Source of the DNA: Chelonoidis abingdonii
Lineage: Eukaryota; Chordata; Testudines; Testudinidae
DNA: 64,000 nt
Direction: 5' to 3'
Assembly: GCF_003597395.2 (NCBI RefSeq)
Contig: NC_133777.1
Span: forward strand, 10,310,886-10,374,885
A program made the translations under genes and the position numbers. This document shows positions 26,901 through 32,960 of this stretch, piece by piece. The notes below the pieces were generated by a model. That model saw nothing but the letters and a program-made list of their open reading frames with translations, was not told the DNA's origin and ran no database searches. Every line of letters begins with the position of its first letter. Within the stretch, counting starts at the first letter, position 1.

Positions 26901-28483
26901 TCCCAGATTTCTATTTATCTTTCTCCAAAGAGCATTAGCTTTGTGCAGTTATTTTTCCTTTCTTTTTGATCCTTAGCCATATCCTTTTACATTTGCACTC
27001 TCTCTCTGTGATGGCCTACCTTGACAGAGTGAAATACCCTTTCATTTCCTACCCACTCTTCCCTAGTCTGTGTGTGAATGCAAAAGAGAGAGACGGGAAG
27101 CTAGACAAGGAAAAGGATAGACTGGGATACAGAGAGAGACAATGATATGCAGTATAAAGATAACATTGACAGACAGAGAGATAGCTTCAAATACAGTGTA
27201 TTTGTTACGTGGTGGAGAAAAAAGAAGGATTAAACTGAGTAGTTGGTTGTTTTTCAGAAGTAATTACAGTATATGTTCTCTTTGATCAAAGACCACACCC
27301 GTGCATGTGACTATATAATATATGTCTGACTTTATTTTTTGTATATAGTATTTTAGCTTGTTCATTACCTTTAGTTTGAGTCACTCATTTTTAAACCTTT
27401 GCAAAAGGAGAGCTCTCATACTGAGTACTAAAATGGGCTTTTGTCTGATAGGCTAGTTGTGGATTTTGGACTTAAATGTACATTTGATGTAAAGGTTTTA
27501 CATCAGGTCTGATAAATGAAGAGCAATTCACCTGACCCTATTGAGATATGACTGTCTGTATCACAAGATATTAGTGTAAGATACTAGCTGTGGATGTTCC
27601 CTCATGACCCTGTTATGACTTTATGTTTTTAGAATAAGCATTGTCTGCTGGAAGCTGGAATAAGCTGCACAAAGGATTTAATCAAAGCCAAGATATATCC
27701 CATTATTCTCTTTATCAGAGTCTCAGAGAAAAACATCAAAAGGTTCAGGTAACATATCAAATCTTTCAAACATATGCTATTGTGTCTTTGTCACTGAATA
27801 ACACTATAGTCCAATGACTTTATCATGGGAGCGAGGGAGCTTCTTCTTGCTAATCTAGTATTTCAGTATGGCTCTGTTTCCTCCCATGACTCCTCCCCGG
27901 AAATATGACCACTGGAGTAGCTATGAGTTGCCCCAAATCCAGCACTCTGTCACCACTCCTGATGGCAATGTTTGTTGCAGGAGGACGGCATTGGACTGGT
28001 CTATGTGTGTGCTCCTCCATACTGAGCACTCCTGTGCCATTCCCTACTGGGAAAGGTTGGGTCAGGACTAGTGATAATCTCCCTACAACGAGCACTCCTT
28101 CATTGTTCTCCATCATGTCAGTTTTGGTGGGAGAGGACATGACCGGAGTAGCTGTCACATTCTAGCTGTCCTACACCCTTCTTTACATCAACTCTTGCTG
28201 GGAAAGAGGGAGATTGTAGGGATTCACTTTAAACACAATCCTGTTTTTGCTTATTTTCGGCTTGGTCATCTGATGCAGGAAGCTGTTGCCAAAGCCAGAG
28301 ACTGAGGACGAGTTCCTACGCATGTGTCGCCACAAGGAGAAAGAACTGGAGACACTACCATGCCTTTATGCCCCCCTAGAGGCAGACATGTGGAGCAGTA
28401 TTGAGGATCTCATCCGAATAATCAAGGAGAAGATTGGGGAAGAGCAGCGTAAAACCATCTGGATAGACGAAGATCAGCTATAA
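431..28483 (+). CDS. CARD11: CARD11 (CARMA1), 3' portion, 19 coding exons
   Basis: Scaffold protein of the CARD11-BCL10-MALT1 complex that links antigen receptors to NF-kB at the plasma membrane of lymphocytes. Coding exons: 431-583, 1060-1185, 1703-1897, 2556-2735, 3609-3660, 4819-4934, 6093-6196, 10616-10668, 11684-11816, 12428-12629, 17890-18016, 19961-20201, 20645-20741, 21854-21943, 23268-23400, 23981-24160, 26637-26761, 27633-27748, 28279-28483. All have AG/GT borders, all phases fit, and the total is 2628 nt (875 codons plus TAA). Order of domains: coiled coil, serine-rich regulated linker, PDZ, SH3, guanylate-kinase-like. By length and recalled alignment this matches about residues 280-1154 of human CARD11 (1154 aa), so the CARD and first half of the coiled coil are upstream of the window. 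The C-terminus IWIDEDQL and the PDZ start LNGDSL are diagnostic. CARD9, CARD10 and CARD14 fit worse, and the downstream neighbour GNA12 agrees with human 7p22 synteny. No frameshift or internal stop is seen. Confidence 0.97.
1060..1185 (+). CDS. CARD11: CARD11 coiled-coil exon
   Basis: 42 codons, phase 0 to 0, from [16 protein letters not shown] to EEVEKERDQ. Acceptor catttgcag, donor gtatgt. It continues the heptad pattern without a break from the previous exon. Confidence 0.95.
1528..1655 (+). repeat. Old MIR/L2-like repeat fragment
   Basis: Contains gtgctaggagctgtacaaac and agagacagtccctgtcccaa, which resemble a repeat end abundant in reptile genomes. It lies in the intron directly before the exon at 1703. 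Classification is from memory. Related reverse-oriented pieces are at 31998-32100 and about 26215-26290. Confidence 0.5.
1703..1897 (+). CDS. CARD11: CARD11 coiled-coil exon (end of the coiled coil)
   Basis: 65 codons, phase 0 to 0, from [18 protein letters not shown] to [12 protein letters not shown]. Acceptor cctctgcag, donor gtaggc. This is the last strongly helical segment before the low-complexity linker. Confidence 0.95.
2556..2735 (+). CDS. CARD11: CARD11 linker exon
   Basis: 60 codons, phase 0 to 0, from [13 protein letters not shown] to RRMNLKGIQ. Acceptor ttatctctag, donor gtgtgt. It opens the intrinsically disordered regulatory linker. The acidic/serine block [12 protein letters not shown] is kept, while the stretch [12 protein letters not shown] differs from the human sequence I recall. 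An open frame through the donor into the intron is read-through only. Confidence 0.93.
3609..3660 (+). CDS. CARD11: CARD11 short linker exon
   Basis: 52 nt, 17 codons plus one base (phase 0 to 1): [17 protein letters not shown]. Acceptor ctttctttcag, donor gtgaga. RAKSP and SDFQ are conserved; the middle differs from human, where I recall a basic KRT before SDF. The exon must join 4819 to stay in frame, and it does. Confidence 0.88.
3661..4818 (+). other. CARD11 intron without clear features
   Basis: 1.16 kb of intron. A weak MIR/L2-like patch may lie at 4256-4395. Short open frames here have no recognisable similarity. Confidence 0.6.
4819..4934 (+). CDS. CARD11: CARD11 linker exon, serine-rich
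   Basis: 116 nt. The first two bases complete an alanine codon from the previous exon, and it ends in phase 0 before gtaagg. Sequence [18 protein letters not shown] through [12 protein letters not shown]. Only the AG at 4817-4818 gives the required phase, which fixes the start. The region is divergent in vertebrates, and only the acidic DEDGADAS motif aligns clearly with human EEEGTDAS. Confidence 0.85.
5891..5913 (+). repeat. (CA)n microsatellite
   Basis: About eleven CA dinucleotides in the intron between the exons at 4819 and 6093. The rest of that intron (4935-6092) shows no recognisable element. Confidence 0.9.
6093..6196 (+). CDS. CARD11: CARD11 linker exon with PKC-regulated serine segment
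   Basis: 104 nt, phase 0 to 2, from [14 protein letters not shown] to [10 protein letters not shown]. The SIMS...[12 protein letters not shown] block aligns with the human segment that holds a regulatory serine near residue 552 (numbering from memory), which PKC phosphorylates to release autoinhibition. The pyrimidine tract lies slightly upstream of an A-rich acceptor (aaaataaaag), so splicing here may be less efficient. Confidence 0.9.
6197..7500 (+). other. CARD11 intron segment
   Basis: First part of a 4.4 kb intron. Positions 6590-6850 look like an unclassified interspersed repeat (repeated catgacc and gtgcatg motifs), but I cannot name it. Confidence 0.4.
7505..8095 (-). mobile_element. 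L1-like LINE ORF2 C-terminal fragment
   Basis: Minus-strand translation of 8084-7725 gives [40 protein letters not shown] and NAWKKLV. This matches the pattern at the C-terminus of L1/Tx1-type ORF2 proteins (KxxIxxxWKSxxPPS...W...MEKLT). An A/T-rich tail on the minus strand at 7690-7505 would be the 3' UTR and poly(A) side. Strongly 5' truncated, and not expected to be functional. Confidence 0.65.
8097..9549 (+). other. CARD11 intron segment without recognised genes
   Basis: Apart from the microsatellite I see only unclassified intron sequence. Confidence 0.6.
8896..8930 (+). repeat. (TG)n(GA)n microsatellite
   Basis: A short TG run changes directly into about thirteen GA units. Intronic. 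Confidence 0.9.
9550..9950 (+). mobile_element. Possible LTR fragment
   Basis: The stretch tgtcacaataacctataaca and the segment around ggggatgggctattctgccc resemble parts of an endogenous-retrovirus LTR I recall from turtle genomes. Ends are not defined and no target-site duplication was found. Confidence 0.3.
9951..10615 (+). other. CARD11 intron segment
   Basis: No recognisable element. The 146-codon open frame at 9975-10415 has no protein family signature and is not supported as coding. Confidence 0.6.
10616..10668 (+). CDS. CARD11: CARD11 53-nt linker exon
   Basis: 53 nt. One base completes a serine codon, 17 codons follow ([17 protein letters not shown]), and one base remains. Acceptor ttaattccag, donor gtaagt. 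EEDNDS matches human VEEDNDS. Too short to stand out as an open frame, it was found from the required phase and the motif. Confidence 0.9.
10669..11683 (+). other. CARD11 intron without recognised features
   Basis: One kilobase between linker exons. I see nothing beyond a T/C-rich acceptor approach. Confidence 0.6.
11684..11816 (+). CDS. CARD11: CARD11 linker exon ending at the PDZ border
   Basis: 133 nt, enters with two bases and leaves with two. It encodes [10 protein letters not shown], a polyserine run [10 protein letters not shown], and IFRKFSLE. The serine in RKFSLER corresponds by position to human Ser645, a PKC target needed for activation (established for the family; numbering from memory). 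The basic context is intact. Confidence 0.94.
11817..12427 (+). other. CARD11 intron without recognised features
   Basis: I see no gene, repeat family or structured element. Confidence 0.6.
12428..12629 (+). CDS. CARD11: CARD11 PDZ domain exon
   Basis: 202 nt, phase 2 to 0. It contains [11 protein letters not shown], then the PDZ core [32 protein letters not shown] and LREGHQLLL. Acceptor gaacacag, donor gtgagc. The domain is completed by the exon at 17890 after a 5.3 kb repeat-filled intron. Confidence 0.95.
13010..14470 (+). pseudogene. CR1 LINE, 5' region and ORF1 (esterase type), decayed
   Basis: The 5' part (cagccagacagtcagccagc onward) is followed by an ORF1 open from 13561 to 14145. 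It shows the lipase/esterase motifs of CR1 ORF1: FGDSLL (SGNH block I) and LHVGTND (block III). After a frameshift near 14145, block V ([11 protein letters not shown], about 14295-14327) follows in another frame, ending near 14378. The insertion lies sense to CARD11 inside the intron between the two PDZ exons. A second copy of the same 5' region is at 53814. Confidence 0.85.
14480..15362 (+). pseudogene. CR1 LINE ORF2 reverse transcriptase, decayed
   Basis: Open segments encode [38 protein letters not shown] and FADDTNLGG. The catalytic F-A-D-D is at 14992-15003. The frame shifts at about 14840-14925. The apurinic-type endonuclease that should precede the RT is missing: ORF1 ends about 100 bp before RT sequence begins, so roughly the first third of ORF2 was deleted. 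A solo LTR interrupts the element at 15363. Confidence 0.88.
15363..16558 (+). mobile_element. Solo LTR inserted in CR1
   Basis: 1196 bp starting TGTGATGGG and ending ATGTCACA (terminal inverted TGTGA/TCACA). It is flanked by a 5-bp target-site duplication with one mismatch: ctgga at 15358-15362 and cttga at 16559-16563. CR1 sequence resumes directly after it. No gag, pol or env sequence is present, so this is a solo LTR left by recombination of an endogenous retrovirus. Orientation is assumed. Confidence 0.75.
15742..15825 (+). repeat. 42-bp tandem duplication inside the solo LTR
   Basis: The unit that begins gg(c/t)aaactcactggtaaag is present twice head to tail (15742-15783 and 15784-15825) with few differences. 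Confidence 0.85.
16564..17418 (+). mobile_element. CR1 LINE 3' end (continuation)
   Basis: Continues the CR1 copy after the solo LTR: gttctaagaaagatg-like sequence, then ggatataaactggccatcaa and the 3' UTR end gaccttaatgtctacgagtc. Ends near 17418. Together with 13010-15362 it makes one internally deleted, near 5'-complete copy. Confidence 0.88.
17419..17889 (+). other. CARD11 intron segment before the second PDZ exon
   Basis: Unremarkable intron sequence. It holds no recognised element. Confidence 0.6.
17890..18016 (+). CDS. CARD11: CARD11 PDZ C-terminal exon
   Basis: 127 nt, phase 0 to 1, beginning [17 protein letters not shown] and ending TLQYKPNYE. It finishes the PDZ fold ([11 protein letters not shown]) and leads to the SH3 domain. 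Acceptor tttcatctag, donor gtaaga. The N gap at 18138 begins 121 bp downstream and does not touch coding sequence. Confidence 0.95.
18138..18937. other. Assembly gap, 800 N
   Basis: Exactly 800 N inside the intron between the exons at 17890 and 19961. CARD11 coding sequence is continuous across it, so no exon is lost. Long open frames reported through it are artefacts of N translation. Confidence 0.99.
18938..19165 (+). mobile_element. LTR-type repeat fragment at gap edge
   Basis: Begins at the gap edge with cctgacctggtggcagccca and ccaagctggtagtgagcttg, similar to the tggtggcagcactacagg and aagctggtaataaaagc region of the LTR at 55717-56743. Probably the 3' part of a related LTR whose rest lies in the gap. 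Confidence 0.45.
19166..19960 (+). other. CARD11 intron segment before the SH3 exon
   Basis: AT-rich intron sequence. No supported gene; short open frames lack any family signature. Confidence 0.55.
19961..20201 (+). CDS. CARD11: CARD11 SH3 domain exon
   Basis: 241 nt, enters completing a glycine codon and leaves with two bases. It encodes [12 protein letters not shown], the SH3 strands [10 protein letters not shown] and [12 protein letters not shown], then [12 protein letters not shown] and GTIPSYSR. Acceptor gttgctgcag, donor gtgagc. In MAGUKs the SH3 packs against the guanylate-kinase domain to control assembly. Confidence 0.96.
20645..20741 (+). CDS. CARD11: CARD11 SH3-GUK hinge exon
   Basis: 97 nt, phase 2 to 0: [20 protein letters not shown] through SNTLRALR. 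Acceptor tttcttgcag, donor gtaggt. A basic amphipathic helix, typical of the MAGUK hook between SH3 and GUK. Confidence 0.95.
20742..21853 (+). other. CARD11 intron without recognised features
   Basis: 1.1 kb. I see no gene or named repeat. Confidence 0.6.
21854..21943 (+). CDS. CARD11: CARD11 hinge exon (30 codons)
   Basis: 90 nt, phase 0 to 0: [20 protein letters not shown] through LLGQILQ. Acceptor ttttatcag, donor gtaata. It is a multiple of three with both borders in phase 0, so skipping it would keep the reading frame. Confidence 0.94.
22396..22710 (-). mobile_element. CR1 LINE 3' fragment, minus strand
   Basis: Contains gagcagatcttttagaaaaa, aaaattgtcagtgatggaga and gtaaattgttccaatggtta, which are reverse-complement CR1 3'-end sequences. 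5' truncated and antisense to CARD11. Confidence 0.8.
22711..23267 (+). other. CARD11 intron segment
   Basis: No recognisable element. Confidence 0.6.
23268..23400 (+). CDS. CARD11: CARD11 exon before the GUK domain
   Basis: 133 nt, phase 0 to 1: [19 protein letters not shown] then [20 protein letters not shown]. The first half is almost invariant; the serine-rich second half is divergent. Acceptor ctctttcag, donor gtaagg. Confidence 0.95.
23981..24160 (+). CDS. CARD11: CARD11 GUK-like domain exon 1
   Basis: 180 nt, enters with two bases and leaves with one. It encodes [39 protein letters not shown] and [14 protein letters not shown] is the guanylate-kinase fold entry. As in other CARMA proteins there is no GxxGxGK P-loop, so no kinase activity is expected. 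Confidence 0.95.
24161..26636 (+). other. CARD11 2.5 kb intron in the GUK region
   Basis: Mostly unclassified. Positions about 24889-25122 (aggatgtgtcttcacagcac to aaatgcaccctca) may be a palindromic MITE. Positions about 26215-26290 resemble the reverse MIR/L2-like repeat. No coding sequence is supported. Confidence 0.4.
26637..26761 (+). CDS. CARD11: CARD11 GUK-like domain exon 2
   Basis: 125 nt, phase 1 to 0: [20 protein letters not shown], then [19 protein letters not shown]. Acceptor ccctctccag, donor gtgagg. Confidence 0.95.
26762..27632 (+). other. CARD11 intron without recognised features
   Basis: Contains short purine-rich agagagaca stretches near 27080-27180 and AT-rich sequence. 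Nothing codable. Confidence 0.6.
27633..27748 (+). CDS. CARD11: CARD11 GUK-like domain exon 3
   Basis: 116 nt, phase 0 to 2: [20 protein letters not shown] then [19 protein letters not shown]. Acceptor atgtttttag, donor gtaaca. Hydrophobic core strands of the guanylate-kinase fold. Confidence 0.95.
27749..28278 (+). other. CARD11 last intron
   Basis: 530 bp. Repeats of a gagcactcctg-type motif (28024, 28090) hint at a weak local duplication. No gene is supported. Confidence 0.5.
28279..28483 (+). CDS. CARD11: CARD11 last coding exon
   Basis: 205 nt including TAA at 28481-28483. It encodes [44 protein letters not shown] and the C-terminus TIWIDEDQL. The acceptor is gatgcag after a T-rich tract. 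The C-terminal octapeptide is conserved across vertebrate CARD11. Confidence 0.96.
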
Positions 28484-29280
28484 AAATAGCAGCAAATAAA
28501 ATGGAGCTCAGTGGCAATGAAAGGACACCATAAAGTGGAGCTGAGGCTTTCAGAATTCTCTGATGCAGTGCTGGCCACTCCTGTTTCATCTTTGCTGGCT
28601 GGGGACTCTTGCTGCTGGCAGAATTTGTGTGTCGAATGAAATCAGAGCTGTGTGTTTAACAGTGAGTGTCCCAGATGCTAGGTAGCTAAAACTTGGATGA
28701 GAACACTGTTACCAGCATAGCGCCGGATCCCCCATTCAGAGTCGGCAGCTGTTTAACACATGAGAAGGCCAAAGATCTCGAGAGAGAGCTTGAGGTAATT
28801 TATTATGTATAAAGATGGACCTCATTAATCTCCTGATGTGACCAGAGTAGTGAAATCTATAGGGAGATAAAGGATCAGGGTCAGGCTGAAGGACATGGAA
28901 CCTATGGAGCACCCCACGCCCAGTCCAAAGTGAGAAGCTGAGTATGTTCCATTAAAGAAGCTGCAAGGTGCCCAGTAGCAACAGAAACACTGCAACTGAT
29001 ACCCTCCGCAGCTACACAGCCCTGTGTGTACATGTATGTGCAGTCATGTGGGAAGGAAAGAAAATAACCCTTGTTCCTGGCATTAATGAAAATCACAATT
29101 TATTTTCCCTTTATTTTTAAACCTCATTTCTGTTTAGCAATTTGCAGGAGCCTGCCTAGTTGTGGCACCCTCAACAAAGCAAACTCCCAGCTCCCCAATG
29201 GCAAATCAAACCTTTCCAAATGGGCCCACACTTCACTTAGTTGATCCCCGTTACTGTTATTTTACTAGTCCCACTACTTC
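28484..29280 (+). other. CARD11: CARD11 3' UTR and proximal downstream sequence
   Basis: Non-coding sequence after the stop. An AATAAA hexamer lies at 28495-28500, only 12 nt after the stop, too close to be the sole poly(A) signal. No strong second hexamer with a GU-rich element stood out, so the 3' end of the message is not fixed here. Confidence 0.5.
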
Positions 29281-29289
29281 AATCCTGAA

Positions 29290-29760
29290 TTTCAAAAAGA
29301 TGCCAATATAGTTAAAAAGTAGAGTGTATAAAACTATAACTCAACCCATCTTAATCTACGGAACAGAGACTTGGCCAGCCACAAGAAAGGAAATCAGTAT
29401 GCTCTCCGCCATGGAAATGAAGATGTTGAGATTGTCAAATGGTTGGATGCTCCATGATAGGAAATGTAATGAGGTTGTAAGGGGCCTTATGTGGGTTGCC
29501 GCAACTGAAGACAAGTTGAGGAAGGTTAGGTTATGTCAGTATGGAGACCTGAGAGCTATATCGGTAGAAGGGCTCTTGCAATGATTGTAGACAGAAGAGG
29601 ACAAAAGGGGAGACCAAAGACTTGGTACATAGACCAAATATCTCTAGACCTCAGAGAGACCAATCTGCATGACAGCCGGGCATACAGTCATGAGTTTTGG
29701 AAGAAGGCTATTAAAGTTGCTGACTCCCAATAGGGAAGTGGCAAGAAAGAAGAAGAATTT
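29290..29760 (+). pseudogene. RTE-type LINE, C-terminal ORF and 3' tail
   Basis: Two frames encode the typical end of RTE ORF2: ITQPILIYGTETWPATRKE then MEMKMLRLSNGW in one frame, and GRRALAMIVDRRGQKGRPKT with KKAIKVADSQ-stop in another. A deletion near 29545 shifts between them. The 3' end gaagaagaa after the stop resembles the short A-rich RTE tail. 5' truncated, inactive, 0.8 kb after the CARD11 stop. Confidence 0.8.
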
Positions 29761-30024
29761 TGGTGCAGGACTAACACTCCTGGAAACTGGATGTCTGCAT
29801 TTACCCCAGAGACCTACGTGCTTCCCCAGCACTGCCATCTGCCAACATGCCCAGTCTGAATAGGAGGGACCATTTTTAGAGGATGATTGGGAAAATTCTT
29901 CCTCTAGGAGAAATTCTTCCTCTAGGGGAAGTTCAGTTTCAGTGACCAATTTGGTCCTTGGCCTCTGCCATGATTGCCAGCATGGAAGCCAATGAGTATC
30001 ACACTTGGCTGTAGACATCTGGGG

Positions 30025-30150
30025 TAAAATTTTCAAAAGTGTCTACATTACTTAGGAACGTAGGCCCCATTTTCAAAGCACTACCTTCTGTTGACAGTCA
30101 GTGGGACGTAAGCTCCTTTGTCACTTATGTGCTTCTGAAAATGTTACGCC
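30025..30150 (+). repeat. Degenerate palindromic repeat (MITE-like)
   Basis: Starts attttcaaaagtgtctacat and ends tgcttctgaaaatgtta, with partly complementary halves (aggccccattttcaaag versus gggacgtaagctcc). It resembles a palindromic reptile repeat I recall. Class is uncertain. Confidence 0.4.
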
Positions 30151-30159
30151 TGTACACTA

Positions 30160-31997
30160 GGCACTGGACTGAAACCACCAAATTAATTTTCACAGCAGCC
30201 TTCCAATAATAATGATGTGCACCACTACTGACCTGGAATAAATGAAACAGTGACCTGTGGCTGTACATTCCTTTTCCCTTGAGTCATCCATGCCTCCCCC
30301 TCCGCCTCCCTTTTTAGATGGATTCTACACTGAAAGTTGTCATTGCTCCTGTGCTTATCCAGAGTCCCTGGTTTCAGTGCTTCAGGCCAGCATGCAGCAG
30401 CTGGTAATAAAAAGGCACACAGAGCCCAAGCAAAACATCTGGCACTGTCACAGTTGCTAGATGAGTGACTGCATTATCCTTGGGAAGTGTCTCTGATGTT
30501 CATGTGTGCTGGGTGCCTCTCCACGGTGATGCACTTTTTTTCTGTCCTGGTCAGCTGCCAGACTGTGCCTACACATGCAGTGGTGTACTTTTTTTTTTTT
30601 TTCCCCTTATGGTACCTTATAGAGATCATTGCCTATTTTCCCTCTCATTCCCTGCTACTCTGCCCATCACATCATTGTTTGAAAAGCTGTTCATAGCAAG
30701 TATTTCTCTGAGAATAGTTAGTTGTCTGTCCTACTCCATATGCTGGGAATCTGCCCTCTTCTGCAGTGTAGGGGAGTAGAGATATTATACCACTACTAGT
30801 AGTTTGTAATCCCAAAGTTCTTTACGGATTATAGTATGCATATGTAATGACATGCCACCATTCTGTGGCAGGGAGTAACAACCAACTGGTGTACTCAGCA
30901 CATTGCATGATTCTCTAGAGGGCATTTGTCATTTACAAGAGCTGAAGGCAACATCATTTAGGAGGCCTACATGTCAGAGTGGCATTTTCCAGGTATTTGT
31001 GATGTCCTGTGACCACAAGGCTTAGTGTTGAACCATCTTTATGCAGAGACAATGGGAAGGTGGCAATAGAGACTGAGGTTGGATGAGATGATAGAACTAA
31101 TTCTTTTTGTAAAAGGAGTGACTCCATGGAAGCGATGCAGTCTCCTGGCATCTTAACACACCTAGTGTGATTTCCAAGGCCATTGATACTGTAAGGAATT
31201 GTGAGTGTCTGCTGGTGTGAACTAGTGGAGTCATCCCTAGCTCAACAGGCAGAACTCCCAGTTCTAGTATGCCCAATTCCTTTACACAGGTGTCTGACAA
31301 CCTGTATAGTATGTGGAATCCTCATCCATTTTTCCAGGCTGAATTATTGGAGATGGGCTGGAAGTTTTGTTCCCCATCTGATCCCCAGATGTGAACTCGA
31401 GGGGCAGAGCCACAGCTGGTGTACATTGCCATAGCCTCATTGAAGTCAGTGGAGTTATCTATGACAACATACACCAGCTGAGGATCTGGATCCTGATCCA
31501 AGTGTCACCTCTCTGTAATGGGGCAAACTAACCTCTGGTATCTACACATATGCAAACAAATATGTGTTTTTCCAAATTTGAGGGTGTTCAGCATCTGTGT
31601 TCAGACTCCGCCTGTTCCAAAAATAGGTTTGAGATCCACCTTTGGAGCTGGGGCTCAGTTCCAGGTTTTTGATTCATCTAGTTTTTATTCGTGATGTATC
31701 TTTTTAAATTACCAATCCCACCTCCGTCAGTCACCCAGACATTCTTCTGAGCACAGCCAATCTGTTAATCATCCTTGGGTAGCAGACAACATTTATTCAG
31801 AGTTTGCAAGGGATTAGGAGCAATAACTAAGCAAATTGCCCACCAGACAACTAATTGGAAATTGTTTTAATTCATTGTAGAATAAAAATGGGCCAGAAAT
31901 CCCAGTCTGAACTCTCCTTGGTGTGGGAGTTTGAAATCCAGATTAGAATCCAAGCTTTCCCAAATGTCAGGGTGTTCGCTCTTTAGCTCAAGGAATG
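30160..31997 (+). other. Intergenic, no gene seen
   Basis: Downstream of CARD11. Short open frames only. Positions 31436-31505 resemble the family that includes the palindromic MITE at 38038 (gaagtcagtggagttat). Confidence 0.55.
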
Positions 31998-32100
31998 TCT
32001 CTTTATTCTTCATTTGTACAGTCCCTAGCACAATGGGGGTCCTGGTCCAATATTGGGGCTTCTAGGTGCTACCATGATACCAGTAAATAATATCAATAAA
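31998..32100 (-). repeat. MIR/L2-like repeat, minus strand
   Basis: ttgtacagtccctagcacaa followed by gggcttctaggtgctaccat is the reverse of the repeat type seen at 1528-1655. Confidence 0.5.
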
Positions 32101-32319
32101 ACAGTCCATTAAAGAAACATTCAAGCTGCAATACCACATTCAAACTGGAATACAGGGTTTGAATCTGGAGATTTGGCTCAGGGCCATCTCAACTGAAGAT
32201 GCATCTGATTTGTATAGCCTATAGTAAGTAAGCAAAGTTTACATCAAACTCTTAAAGTACAAGTTGCTGAAGGTTTGTAATTGGAAGCTGGAAAATGTCT
32301 CAATTTTCTTCAAAAATCT

Positions 32320-32760
32320 TAAGTTGAAAAGGTGAGATTTCCAACATCCAAGGTAATTGCCTTGTCACTTGATGAGCTATTTATTTTGTAAGAACACTTA
32401 CAGAACCAGGAAATAAAAATCTTTTTTAAAAAATGAACTGTTGGAAAATCTATTTCTTTACCCTTAAGTAATTGAAATAAGAAGAGCTGGCTGAAAATTT
32501 TCCAATGGTATGTTTTTCCACCAAGAAGTGGAAAATGCAAACATTCCACAGAAGGAAGATAATTTTGACGAAATGTCATTACATCAAAATGAAGCCTTTT
32601 GATAATGTTGAAACGTTCCATTTTGACATTTTCAGAATGGAATGTTTTGATTTTTGGTTTTGACATTTTTATGTTCATTTTTTTAAATTGAAATGTTTCA
32701 ATTGACCCAAAACAAAACATTTTCAAAAATTTAATTTCACAGGAAATTTTGAAATTCTCT
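32320..32760 (+). repeat. AT-rich degenerate repeat of gaaatgtttt-like words
   Basis: Words of the type gaaatgtttt/aaaacattt recur on both strands (for example 32600-32730), giving a self-complementary, low-complexity tract. It ends at the SINE insertion at 32764. Confidence 0.5.
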
Positions 32761-32763
32761 CAA

Positions 32764-32960
32764 GTATCAGAGGGGTAGCTGTGTTAATCTGGATCTGTAA
32801 AAGCAGCAAAGAATCCTGTGGCACCTTATAGACTAACAGACATTTTGGAGCACGAGCTTTCGTGGGTGAATACCCACTTCGTCGGATGCATGCACGTGCA
32901 TGCAGCTCGTGCTCCAAACATCTGTTAGTCTATTAGGTGCCACAGGACTCTTTGCTGCTT
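32764..32960 (+). mobile_element. Turtle-type SINE with an inverted second copy (fold-back)
   Basis: Forward copy from gtatcagaggggtagctgtg to cccacttcgtcggatgca. A reverse partial copy follows at once. Arms 32801-32857 and 32905-32960 are complementary over about 56 bp with few mismatches, around a 47-bp spacer. The spacer ends in a perfect 18-bp palindrome (32887-32904). The family, widespread in turtles as I recall, is also present at 42258. Its tRNA origin is assumed. Confidence 0.7.

Noticed and set aside
28491..28500. AATAAA right after the CARD11 stop as the poly(A) signal
   Set aside because: It lies only 12 nt after the stop and would leave almost no 3' UTR. Possible but not supported as the main signal.
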